Of a stretch of DNA of 64,000 bases, positions 44,817 to 57,965 are shown in pieces (position 1 is the first letter of the stretch; each line of letters starts with the position of its first letter). The notes under the pieces are model-generated. The model saw only the letters and a list, made by a program, of their open reading frames with translations, was not told where the DNA came from and searched no databases. Origin of the DNA: Polyangia bacterium (GTDB lineage: Bacteria > Myxococcota_A > Polyangia > Nannocystales > Nannocystaceae); contig JAUIKS010000012.1 in assembly GCA_030430565.1 (NCBI GenBank), positions 186,001 through 250,000 of the forward strand. Reading direction: 5' to 3'. The translations under genes were made by a program, and so were the position numbers.

Positions 44817-45896
44817 GTGGCCCGCGACATCGTTGTGACCGACCCGCGCGACAACGGCCGATCGCGCCCGTACGGGCGCTTTGATCGCTTCGCGCTCCGC
44901 TTCGTCAAGGACGAGCGCGATCTACCCTTCGCGCACCTGATCGCGCAGATGAGCCTGACGCTGATCCCCGGCGTGGTGCTGCTGTTCCAGCCCGGGATCC
45001 TGAGCCCCTGGGACGCCTACAGCCCGCTGTTCGCGATCGCGTACTGGGCCGCGCTCTACCTGCTGTTCGTCGATCGCTACATCCTGATGCTGCACTGCAC
45101 GTCGCACCGGCCGTGCTTCTACAAGCAGCACCGCTGGCTCGATCGCTGGCTGGTCTGGATCCTCGGGCCGCTGTGCGGCGAGACGCCCGAGACCTACTAC
45201 GCCCACCACATGGGCATGCACCACGTCGAGGGTAACCTGCCCGGTGACCTCAGCTCGACGATGCGGTTCCGTCGCGACAGCATCGTCGACTTCCTGCGCT
45301 ACTTCCTGCGCTTCTTCTTCGGCGCGATGTTCGAGCTCGGCTACTACCACTACCGCCGGCGCCGCTACTCGCTGCTGAAGCGGATGCTCGTGGGGGAGTG
45401 GTCGTACATCCTCGTCGTCCTCTCGCTCGCGCTGTTCGTCAACCTCGAGGCGACCCTGGTCGTGTTCATCGCGCCCGTGGTCACGACGCGCTTCTTGATG
45501 ATGGCGGGCAACTGGTCGCAGCACGCCTTCATCGACCCGGTCGATCCGGCGAGCGACTACAAGAGCAGCATCGTCTGCATCAACACCCGCTACAACCGGC
45601 GCTGCTTCAACGACGGCTACCACGTCGGGCACCACGTGAAGGCCAACCGCCACTGGACGGAGATGCCCGACGACTTCCTCGACAACCGGGCGCGCTACGC
45701 CGCTGAGGGCTCGGTCGTGTTCGAGGGCATCGACTACTTCCAGATCTGGGTGCTCCTGATGCTCAAGCGCTACGACGTGCTCGCGCGGCACTTCGTCGAG
45801 CTGGGCGAGCGACAGCGCTCCAAGGCCGAGATCATCGCGTATTTGCGCGCGCGAACGCAGCCTGTTCGGGCGGTCACGTCGCGACCCGCCGCCTGA
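44817..45896 (+). CDS. Fatty acid desaturase-like membrane di-iron enzyme
   Basis: Encodes 359 residues. Membrane helices near 50-100 (LTLIPGVVLLFQPGIL; FAIAYWAALYLLFVDRYIL) and 200-235. Three His boxes for the di-iron site: HCTSHR, HHMGMHHVEGN, and YHVGHHVKANRHW near residue 270. The order fits the integral-membrane desaturase/hydroxylase superfamily; the family member most likely acts on a fatty acyl chain, but no acyl-CoA or lipid specificity is visible. GTG 44817 is set by AGGAGG five bases upstream. A TACAAT box precedes a leader of about 50 nt. Confidence 0.88.
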   Translation: MARDIVVTDPRDNGRSRPYGRFDRFALRFVKDERDLPFAHLIAQMSLTLIPGVVLLFQPGILSPWDAYSPLFAIAYWAALYLLFVDRYILMLHCTSHRPCFYKQHRWLDRWLVWILGPLCGETPETYYAHHMGMHHVEGNLPGDLSSTMRFRRDSIVDFLRYFLRFFFGAMFELGYYHYRRRRYSLLKRMLVGEWSYILVVLSLALFVNLEATLVVFIAPVVTTRFLMMAGNWSQHAFIDPVDPASDYKSSIVCINTRYNRRCFNDGYHVGHHVKANRHWTEMPDDFLDNRARYAAEGSVVFEGIDYFQIWVLLMLKRYDVLARHFVELGERQRSKAEIIAYLRARTQPVRAVTSRPAA

Positions 45897-45936
45897 GCGT
45901 GCTGCGCCGCGCGGCGAAACGCGCGATGATTAGGCC

Positions 45937-46182
45937 ATGAAGAACGCCGCGCTGGTCTCGGTCCTCCTGCTCGCGTCCTCGCTGGATGTCGCGCCGCGCT
46001 GCGGCGGCTGCGGTCGCACGGATCACACCGCGCGAGAGTTCGCGCCCGAGGTCGAGCGACCGGAGCCCGCGAGCGCGAGCGCGGCTGACGAGGTGGCGCA
46101 GGAGGAGCCGGCCAAGGCCGCCCCGCTGCAGGTCGCCGCTGACGACGAGGCCGCCCCTGCCGAGGACGCTGCGGCGAACTAA
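45937..46182 (+). CDS. Small exported acidic protein
   Basis: Encodes 81 residues. A signal-like N-terminus (MKNAALVSVLLLASSLDVAP) leads to RCGGCGRTDH with two Cys, then an Ala/Glu/Asp-rich tail. It could be secreted or a lipoprotein with an odd lipobox. ATG 45937 follows GATTAGGCC. Lies 40 bp after the desaturase, same strand. No family recognised. Confidence 0.5.
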   Translation: MKNAALVSVLLLASSLDVAPRCGGCGRTDHTAREFAPEVERPEPASASAADEVAQEEPAKAAPLQVAADDEAAPAEDAAAN

Positions 46183-46543
46183 CGAAGCGCTCGAGGGCGG
46201 CGCGCGAGCGCGCGCGTATTTGAAGACCTGTCCGTAGGGCCAGCGGATCACGGCTCGACGCGCGTCGACGGACTCCGCGTCGCGGTGATCCTGCAGCGTT
46301 GATCGCGGCTTTTGCGCGTCATCTGCCTAGGGCAAACCTACGCGCGAGACACCGACAGGGCGCTGCGCGCCGGGCGAAACCCGTAATTTGCGTGTCTGGT
46401 CGCTGATCCGCTGGCCTGTCTGGCGACGCTCATGCTCTGATGCTCGAGGTCAATCAGGCGGTTCGCCGCGACGATCGTCGCGTTGGCTTCGGCGCGGCGC
46501 AACGATCGTGTTTTCCCGTATTGTCGGTGGGGAAAGCGAGTTC
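46183..46543. other. 361-bp gap with a long-stem hairpin
   Basis: No gene recognised. Holds a two-part hairpin (46245-46291), and at 46519-46524 a TATTGT box about 20 bp before the ATG at 46544, followed by GGGGAAAGCGAG, a possible Shine-Dalgarno. Confidence 0.5.
46245..46291. other. Hairpin with two stem segments
   Basis: GGATCAC (46245-46251) pairs with GTGATCC (46285-46291) and, inside, CGACGCG (46256-46262) pairs with CGCGTCG (46276-46282), leaving a 13-base loop and small internal loops. No T-run follows. Could be part of a structured leader or an sRNA. Confidence 0.35.
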
Positions 46544-47536
46544 ATGAAGAGCCAGGATCTGCACGAGTTCTTCGGCGTCGCCGCGGTGCTCGATCTCTCG
46601 CGCCTGAGCGCGCGCGCGGAGAATCTCGTGCATCGGCTCGAGACGGACCCGAGCCCGGTGTTTTACCAGGCGGTCCGTGATCGCGAGCGCCCGCGCAAGA
46701 GCGTCCCGGCGGTCGCGCTGATCGCCGAGTTCATGATGAAGGACTGCGTGGAGGCCGGCGAGGTCGACGACGACGGCGTCTACCTGATGTTCCTGCTGAC
46801 GCTCTTCATCTGGATCATCGACGAGTACGTCGACCTCGATCTCGACCCCAACATCGTCACGGTCGTCGAGCTCGAGGCCTACATGCAGCGCATGATGGAC
46901 GCGTGCAAGGGCCTCGTCCAGGAGGAGCCCGACGACCTCATCATCAACTACCTGTGGAGCCTGTCGAACGCGCTGCGCGTGTACCCGGCCTACGACGCCT
47001 TCGAGGACATCTACCTCGACTCGGTGCAGCGCATGCTGCACGGGATGGTCCAGGAGTACCGCCTGCGCGGCGACCCGGCGGTCAACCTCGACAACTACAT
47101 GGAGCACGCGCGGGCCTCGATCGGCAGCTCGGTCGGCTTGACCGCCGCGCTGATCGTGCTCGGCGACATCACGCTCGAGACGCGCCACCGTCAGATCCGC
47201 GTCGCCTACGACATCGTCTCGTCGATCCTCCGCTACTCCAACGACATGGGGACCTACGAGCGCGAGCTGATCGAGGGCAACGTGACCTCGCTGCAGCTCG
47301 CGGCCAAGAAGTTCGGCATCCCGGCCGATCGGTTTCACTTCGAGCTGGCGCTCGTCCTGCAGATCGTCCGCGCGCTCATGCAGTCGGAGGTCTACGATCT
47401 CAAAGACTGCCTCGGCTACATCCGCAGCAAGGGGCAGCTGTTCGAGTCGGTGCTCGTCAACGCGGTGCTCGGGGTCGTCAAGCTCTACGAGCGCGCCGAC
47501 TTCCACACGCTGGGCCTCGCGGCGCCCGGGGCTTGA
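46544..47536 (+). CDS. Terpene synthase-like protein (class I fold)
   Basis: Encodes 330 residues, all helical, a normal length for bacterial class I terpene synthases. The second metal motif is near-canonical: N233-D-M-G-T237-Y-E-R-E241 matches NDxxS/TxxxE, with GN following. The first metal motif is altered: IIDEYVDLDLD (D93-E-Y-V-D97) instead of DDxxD. NYMEHARASIGSSVGL matches the helix G region. I expect ionisation of a prenyl diphosphate, but the altered first motif makes product and even activity uncertain. Alternative: a catalytically idle homologue. The stop codon overlaps the -35 of the downstream riboswitch promoter. Confidence 0.68.
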   Translation: MKSQDLHEFFGVAAVLDLSRLSARAENLVHRLETDPSPVFYQAVRDRERPRKSVPAVALIAEFMMKDCVEAGEVDDDGVYLMFLLTLFIWIIDEYVDLDLDPNIVTVVELEAYMQRMMDACKGLVQEEPDDLIINYLWSLSNALRVYPAYDAFEDIYLDSVQRMLHGMVQEYRLRGDPAVNLDNYMEHARASIGSSVGLTAALIVLGDITLETRHRQIRVAYDIVSSILRYSNDMGTYERELIEGNVTSLQLAAKKFGIPADRFHFELALVLQIVRALMQSEVYDLKDCLGYIRSKGQLFESVLVNAVLGVVKLYERADFHTLGLAAPGA

Positions 47537-47562
47537 CACGCGCGCGCGCGCGTCCCTATCGT
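47533..47562 (+). promoter_or_regulatory. Promoter TTGACA - 18 bp - TATCGT for the riboswitch
   Basis: Consensus -35 (47533-47538; it overlaps the TGA stop of the preceding gene), 18-bp spacer made mostly of CG repeats, and TATCGT (47557-47562). Transcription should start near 47569, just before the aptamer. Confidence 0.65.
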
Positions 47563-47569
47563 GCGCGCG

Positions 47570-47770
47570 CGATCGGTGCCGCGAGAGCGGCTCTCCTGGG
47601 CGCACCCAGGGGAGCGGGAACCCGGTGAGAATCCGGGGCTGCCCCGCAGCGGTGAGCAGGAGCGAACGTCACCAGGCGCGAGCCAAGCGCTGACCTTCGG
47701 GTCGGGAAGCGGTGATCAGTAGAGGGCCCCCGCGGCCGCGCCTGCGAGTCCGAAGACCGGCCGAGCGCGC
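47570..47770 (+). promoter_or_regulatory. Cobalamin riboswitch (AdoCbl class)
   Basis: Core elements in the right order: CGGTGCC at the 5' stem, GGGAACCCGGTGAGAATCCG beginning near 47616, then GGCTGCCCCGCAGCGGTGA, the variable arms, and the closing GCGAGTCCGAAGACCGGCC near 47744-47762. These are the B12-box and P1 strands of the cobalamin family. About 135 nt follow to the ATG at 47900, including GCCGGGGTC and a hairpin-rich stretch that could sequester the Shine-Dalgarno GGAG. High cobalamin would be expected to switch the downstream gene off. Confidence 0.93.
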
Positions 47771-47899
47771 GTGGATCGAGAGACAGCGATCCCGCTTGAC
47801 CCGGACCTCGAGGGGAGGCGGCCGGGGTCTGCAGGTACGCGCGTGAGCGCGTCTGCGCCCAAAGTCCGCGTATCCCGTCGTCACCACGGAGATTCGAAG

Positions 47900-48889
47900 A
47901 TGCACGGACACACATCTCATTCAGCCCAGCGTCGCTACGCGCGGACGCTCGCCCGCCGCTGGGGGCGGGACGTCACGGCGCTCATGACGGTCGCGCTCAC
48001 GACGGCCTGCATCGTCCCCTACGACCCTGGCTTCGGCGTGGGCGCGAGCGACAGCGACGGCGCGACGGAGACCGACGCCGCGGCGGGCACCGACTCGAGC
48101 TTGAGCTCGGGCTCGACCTCGACCTCGACCTCGACCTCCGAAGCGACCGCCGGCGCCTCGCGGGGCGGCTCGAGCGGCTCGTCGACGGGCGCGGGAACCA
48201 CCGTCGCGGACTCGACGGGCGCGGACGCGACCACGGGCGCGACGACGGGCGCCACGACCGGGGAGCCCGAGATCGAGTGGGGCGCGTGCGCGCCGACGAT
48301 GGACGGCGCCAGCGATCCCTTCGTCGACTGCGTCGAGGAATTTGAACCTGCTCCCGAGGCCACCTTCGGCCACGAGCTGCTGCCCGAGATCGTGCTCGGG
48401 CCGCCCGAGGGCCTGGGCCAGGGCGGCGGCAGCCTCGACGTCGCCTCGCTCGGCTGCGGCGGCAGCATCACCCTGTTCTTCGACGACCCGATCATCGTCG
48501 ACGGGCCCGGGCCAGACTTCATCGTGTTCGAAAACCCCTTCGGCGACCCGATGAACGGGACGTTCAGCGAGCCCGCGATCGTCTCGGTGAGCCTCGACCG
48601 CGAGACCTGGCACAGCTTCCCGTGCGCGCTCGACGGGCAGGGCGCGTGGCCGGCGACCGGCTGCGCCGGGATCATGCCGGTCGAGGCCAACTCGATGAAC
48701 GACATCGACCCGACCGACCCCGCGCTCGCCGGCGGCGACGCCTTCGACCTGGCGACGATCGGCGTCGGCGCGGCGCGTTACGTGCGGCTCGAGGACGTCG
48801 CGTTTGAGTACGACGAAGACACGCCGTTTTGCGGGGCCTCGGGCGGCTTTGATCTCGACGCGGTGGCGATCGTCAACGCGGCCGAGTAA
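47900..48889 (+). CDS. Cobalamin-riboswitch-controlled surface lipoprotein
   Basis: Encodes 329 residues. A basic N-region and signal helix (TALMTVALTTAC) ending in a TTAC lipobox-like site, a tether of about 85 residues rich in Ser/Thr/Asp/Gly, then a domain from about 130. This has PEIVLGPPEGLGQGGGSLDVASLGCGGSITLFFDD cut by family-like strand IIVDGPGPDFIVFENPF, followed by SEPAIVSVSLDRETWHSFPC and ARYVRLEDVAFEYD. The GPGPDFIVFENP core resembles surface proteins found in B12-linked operons of other phyla. ATG 47900 follows GGAG. A role in cobalamin capture at the surface is an inference from the riboswitch and display. Confidence 0.85.
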   Translation: MHGHTSHSAQRRYARTLARRWGRDVTALMTVALTTACIVPYDPGFGVGASDSDGATETDAAAGTDSSLSSGSTSTSTSTSEATAGASRGGSSGSSTGAGTTVADSTGADATTGATTGATTGEPEIEWGACAPTMDGASDPFVDCVEEFEPAPEATFGHELLPEIVLGPPEGLGQGGGSLDVASLGCGGSITLFFDDPIIVDGPGPDFIVFENPFGDPMNGTFSEPAIVSVSLDRETWHSFPCALDGQGAWPATGCAGIMPVEANSMNDIDPTDPALAGGDAFDLATIGVGAARYVRLEDVAFEYDEDTPFCGASGGFDLDAVAIVNAAE

Positions 48890-49286
48890 AGGCGTCGCGG
48901 ACCTCGGGCGGGATGCGGGCGGGCCCGCCGGTCTCGAGCGAGGCGAAGACCCACAGCGTGCTCGCGCGCGCGACCTCGACGTCGTCGCTGAGCCGCACGA
49001 TCCGCGTCTTGCGGACGCTCGACGCGGCGCGCCAGCTGTCGATCCACGTGATGACCTCGAGCTCGTCGCCGGCGAAGGTCGGCCGCAGGTACTCGAGCTC
49101 GTGCTTGCGCACGACCCAGGCGACCCCGCGCGCGCGGTACTCCTCGAAGTTGAAGCCGACCGCGCGCGAGTGCGCGAAGGCGGCCTCCTGGACCCATCGC
49201 AGGTAGACGAGGTTGTTGACGTGCTCGAGCTCGTCGGTGTCGCCCTCGGAGGCGGTCAAGCGGTGGCGGTACTCGTGGGTCGGCAT
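48873..49286 (-). CDS. 4-hydroxybenzoyl-CoA thioesterase-family hotdog protein
   Basis: Encodes 137 residues, a single hotdog domain. Motif DTDELEHVNNLVYLRWVQEAAF carries the family catalytic Asp and the HVNNxxYlrw helix; YLRPTFAGDELEVITWIDSWR and RIVRLSDDVEVARASTLWVF are the central strands. Members hydrolyse acyl-CoA thioesters (YbgC/YbaW-like). The start is ATG 49286, 10 nt after a TACCGT box. The end overlaps the end of the riboswitch-controlled gene by 17 bp. Cytosolic. Confidence 0.92.
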   Translation of the reverse strand: MPTHEYRHRLTASEGDTDELEHVNNLVYLRWVQEAAFAHSRAVGFNFEEYRARGVAWVVRKHELEYLRPTFAGDELEVITWIDSWRAASSVRKTRIVRLSDDVEVARASTLWVFASLETGGPARIPPEVRDAFTRPR

Positions 49287-49296
49287 GCGAGCACGG

Positions 49297-49302
49297 ACGG
49301 TA
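49297..49302 (-). promoter_or_regulatory. -10 box TACCGT
   Basis: TACCGT ends 10 nt before ATG 49286. Confidence 0.4.
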
Positions 49303-49365
49303 CCCGGTGCGCGCTCGCGTGACCACATGACCACATGACGACGGCGCCGCGGGGGCGCAGCGCCC

Positions 49366-49830
49366 TCAGACGCGCCGCTCGTCACCCTCGATCGCGGCGG
49401 CGAGGCTGCGGACGAGCGCCGGGTCGACCGTGTGCGCGGGCGGGGCGGGCAGCGCCCGCTCCTCCGCCTGCACGAGCCGCAGGAGCTCGAGGGCCCGCGC
49501 ACCTCGGGCGCGCGCCGGGGTCTCGCGTCTGCGCAGCGCGATCAGGGCGCGGTAGCCGAGCAGGCTCGCGTAGGAGCGCAGCCGCCCGAGCGGCCTGATC
49601 ATCGAGACCACCGAGGCTGGGGTCAGGCGCTGGACGTGCTCGTGGAGCGCGCCGAACTCGCGAGCGAAGGTCGCCTCGAGCTCCTCCTCCACGTCGTCGA
49701 GCGCGTCCTCGGCGTCGTCGTCGTCGAGCGCGTGCGTCTGCTGGCCGCCGACGAGCGCGCGCAGCGACTCGCCGAGTTTCTGGATCAGGTCGACGATCAG
49801 GTCGCGCTGCTCGAGGGACTGGAATGACAT
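49366..49830 (-). CDS. Hypothetical helical protein
   Basis: Encodes 154 residues, entirely helical and acidic/basic. It opens MSFQSLEQRDLIVDLIQKLGESLRALVGG, which resembles DUF6483-like small helical proteins, but the match is too weak to name. A coiled section (DDAEDALDDVEEELEATFAREF) and an Arg/Ala-rich C-terminal half follow. ATG 49830 overlaps an ACATGT; an ATG six codons upstream is the alternative. No signal peptide. Confidence 0.55.
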   Translation of the reverse strand: MSFQSLEQRDLIVDLIQKLGESLRALVGGQQTHALDDDDAEDALDDVEEELEATFAREFGALHEHVQRLTPASVVSMIRPLGRLRSYASLLGYRALIALRRRETPARARGARALELLRLVQAEERALPAPPAHTVDPALVRSLAAAIEGDERRV

Positions 49831-50403
49831 GTCTCGCTCCGCACGCATGCTACGGGACGATCCGCGGTGATCTGACGGCGCGGGAAGACCGCCCGGCGGC
49901 CGCCGGGACGATCGCCCGCGCCGCGTCGCGCTCCGGCGGCGCCGCGCGTTCCCGGTCATCGCTCGCGCGTCGCAAGCTTGCATGCGCAAAATTCCGCCCG
50001 CGTTCAGAGATCGCGGGCGTCCGGCCGACGCGGTTGCTTGCATGTGCGGCCGCGACCTCCCGCGGTGCGTATGTGCCCCGGAGGCCAGCCGTGACGGCGC
50101 TCGTTCACAACCTGGCCGTCGCGTCAGGACGCGGAGGCGAACTCGGTTCTCGCGCGCTCGGCTCACGTTTAGCCCCTCGGGTCAGCCGCGGCCCGCCGCG
50201 CCCGCGTGCCCGCGCGCGGGCGGGCGCGCGTTCTCGATCCCGCGCCCGCTGCAGGCGGTTGGTTTTCGCTCTTCTCGCGGCGCGCTCGGTCGACGCCGGG
50301 CGGGCCGAGGGCGCGCCGCGGGGCCGCGTCTTATGGTTTCAGAACCAGCCCGCGGCGCGTATGCTGTTTGAGCTGAGTCGGTTCCATTTCGCGCATTGGT
50401 GAA
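49831..50403. other. 573-bp divergent intergenic region
   Basis: No gene recognised. Visible: perfect palindrome GCAAGCTTGC (49972-49981); two copies of CTTGCATGYGC 60 bp apart (49977-49987 and 50037-50047); a TATGCT box (50360-50365) about 38 bp before the kinase ATG. It lies upstream of both flanking genes, so it may hold both promoters. Confidence 0.5.
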
Positions 50404-55699
<5,296 letters not shown>

Positions 55700-55728
<29 letters not shown>

Positions 55729-56074
55729 TGCGGACGAGCAGCTGACGCTCGTCGTCGGTGATCTTCCCGTCGGCCAGCGCCTTGTCGAGCACGTAGTCGA
55801 AGATCTGCTTCCTCGCGTCGCGCATGCGGAGGAACTCCTCGAAGTCGACGCCGCCGTCGCGAGCGACCGAGCGCACGAGCATGTCGAAGTGATCGAGCTG
55901 CTCCTCGACCGCGCGCAGGAGCGTCGCCTCGTCCTCCGTGATGACGTTGTCGAGCAGCGCGATCGCCCACAGCTCATCGAGGATCTTGTCTCTGCTCTCC
56001 ACCGCCCTCCTCTGGCAGGGGCTCTCGGCCGCGTGCGCTATCCCGAATACCCTGTCGATCGCCTCCGCGTCCAC
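55700..56074 (-). CDS. TerB-like helical protein
   Basis: Encodes 124 residues with three acidic turns spaced as in TerB (tellurite resistance) family proteins: ALLDNVITEDEATLLRAV, SVARDGGVDFEEFLRM and ALADGKITDDERQLLVRI. The first and last are typical TerB GxITxxE loops; these Asp/Glu clusters may bind metal ions. No signal peptide. It overlaps the tail of the convergent giant kinase gene by 29 bp. Start is a GTG. Function in this branch is unknown. Confidence 0.78.
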
Positions 56075-56232
56075 AGGCGCGCGCTACCGCGCGCGCCTCG
56101 ACCAGTCCCGCGTGACAGGCGACGCGCTCAGTGTAGCGAAACTTGGTCTCTCCGGCGCGCGGGCGCAGGGCGGAGCGCGGACGCCAGGCCCGCGCGCGCG
56201 CGCGATGCCGGCGACGGGCGGCGGCGCGGCCC

Positions 56233-57816
56233 TCAGGCCACGAAGCGCTCCGCCGAGGCGCGCGCCCAGTCGGCCGCGTAGGCGCTCGGCGGATCGTCCG
56301 CGAGCAGCGAGCCCGCGGAGATCCTGGGGAAGAGGTCGGCATAGGTCTGAATGGTAGCGTCGTCAAAGCGTCGGTGGATCATCTCGCTGCAGAGCTGACG
56401 CGGGTCGTGGCAGCCGGCGGCGGCGATCAGCTCGAGGAAGTGCCGGACCGTGTTGCGGTGGTAGTTGGCCACACGTGTGCGCTTGTCGGAGACGACGAGG
56501 CCGCGGACGAGGCGGGGGTCCTGGGTGGCGACGCCGGTCGGGCAGTCGTTGCTGTTGCAGCGCAGCGCCTGGATACAGCCGAGCGCGAACATCATGCCGC
56601 GCGCGGAGCTGCAGAGATCGGCGCCGAGCGCGATGCGGACGGCCATGTCGAAGCCGTCGATGACGCGGCCGCTCGCGATGATCTTGACGCGGTCGCGCAG
56701 GCCTGTTCCAACGAGCAGGTTGTGGACGAGCGTGAGGCCGTCGAAGAGCGGGTAGCCGACCGCGTTGGTGAACTCGAGCGGCGCGGCGCCGGTGCCCCCC
56801 TCGGCGCCGTCGACCGTGATGAAGTCGGGCGTGACGCCGGTCTCGAGCATGGCCTTGCACAGCGCCATCACGTCGACGGGGCGGCCCACGCACAGCTTGA
56901 AGCCGACCGGCTTGCCGCCGCACAGCTCGCGCAGGCGCGCGACGAAGCGGAGCAGGCCCACGGGGGTGTCGAAGGCCGCGTGCGCCGGCGGCGAGAGCAC
57001 GTCCTGGCCGCGCTTGACGCCGCGGATCTTCGCGATCTCCCGCGTCAGCTTGCTCGCGGGGAGGATCCCGCCGTGGCCCGGCTTGGCGCCTTGGGACAGC
57101 TTGATCTCGATCATTTTGACCGCGTCGAGCGTCGCGGTCTCGCGGAACATCTCGGGGTCGAATTGCCCCTCGGGCGTGCGGCAGCCGAAGTAGCCGGTGC
57201 CGATCTGCCAGATCAGGTCGCCGCCGGGCTGCTTGTGGTAGGGGCTCACGCCGCCCTCGCCGGTGTTGTGCGCGAAGCCGCCGTCTTTGGCGCCGCCGTT
57301 GAGCGCGAGGATCGCCGCCTTGGACAGCGAGCCGTAGCTCATCGCGCTGATGTTCAGCAGCGAGGCCTCGTAGGGATGATGGCAGTCCGGGCCGCCGATG
57401 CGCACGCGCGGCGGCGGCTCGGGCGCGTGCAGCGGCGCGAGCGAGTGACCGATCCACTCGTAGCCGCTGGCGTAGACGTTGTGCTTGGTGCCGAAGGCGA
57501 CCGTGTCGCGGACCGACTTGGCGCGCTGGTAGACGATCGAGCGCTGCTCGCGGGAGAACGGCTGCCCGTTGGTGTCGGACTCGATGAAGTACTGCTGGAT
57601 CTCCGGGCGGATCGACTCGAGCATGTAGCGCATGCGGCCGACGACCGGGAAGTTGCGACGGATCGTCTGCTCGCGCTGCAGCACGTCGATGTAGCCGAGG
57701 ATCGTCAGCAGCAGCACGCCCGCGAACACGATCAGCGTCGGTGGCCAGAGCCACGCGGCGACGCCGGTGAGCGCGACGAGCAGGGGGGCGAAGAGCAGAA
57801 ACAGCGTGCGAACCAT
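56233..57816 (-). CDS. Membrane-anchored glutamate-synthase-like FMN/Fe-S protein
   Basis: Encodes 527 residues. Two N-terminal membrane helices (LFLLFAPLLVALTGVAAWLW; TLIVFAGVLLLTILGYIDV) precede a GltB central-domain-like barrel: SYGSLSKAAILALNGGAK, NTGEGGVSPYH, IKLSQGAKPGHGGILPA, ITVDGAEGGTGAAP, IIASGRVIDGFDMAVRIALGAD. The 3Fe-4S motif is C-x5-C-x4-C in CIQALRCNSNDCPTGVATQDP. There is no glutaminase domain and no GltD partner next door, so it is not standard glutamate synthase. Archaeal-type or stand-alone FMN homologues exist; the electron donor is unknown. ATG 57816 precedes the helices directly. Confidence 0.92.
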   Translation of the reverse strand: MVRTLFLLFAPLLVALTGVAAWLWPPTLIVFAGVLLLTILGYIDVLQREQTIRRNFPVVGRMRYMLESIRPEIQQYFIESDTNGQPFSREQRSIVYQRAKSVRDTVAFGTKHNVYASGYEWIGHSLAPLHAPEPPPRVRIGGPDCHHPYEASLLNISAMSYGSLSKAAILALNGGAKDGGFAHNTGEGGVSPYHKQPGGDLIWQIGTGYFGCRTPEGQFDPEMFRETATLDAVKMIEIKLSQGAKPGHGGILPASKLTREIAKIRGVKRGQDVLSPPAHAAFDTPVGLLRFVARLRELCGGKPVGFKLCVGRPVDVMALCKAMLETGVTPDFITVDGAEGGTGAAPLEFTNAVGYPLFDGLTLVHNLLVGTGLRDRVKIIASGRVIDGFDMAVRIALGADLCSSARGMMFALGCIQALRCNSNDCPTGVATQDPRLVRGLVVSDKRTRVANYHRNTVRHFLELIAAAGCHDPRQLCSEMIHRRFDDATIQTYADLFPRISAGSLLADDPPSAYAADWARASAERFVA

Positions 57817-57952
57817 CGTGAAGACAGACAGACGTGGGAGTTGACCGCCTCGGATGGCAGGCCGGAGAGCTCGTTGCGCTCGAGAGTGTACCGGGCCGCT
57901 CGTTTTGGACAAAAATGCGCGGGCGCTCCGCGCAACAGTCGCGCGCTTCGGC

Positions 57953-57958
57953 TATCGT
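57953..57958 (+). promoter_or_regulatory. -10 box TATCGT
   Basis: TATCGT ends 7 nt before ATG 57966. Confidence 0.45.
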
Positions 57959-57965
57959 GCGACCC

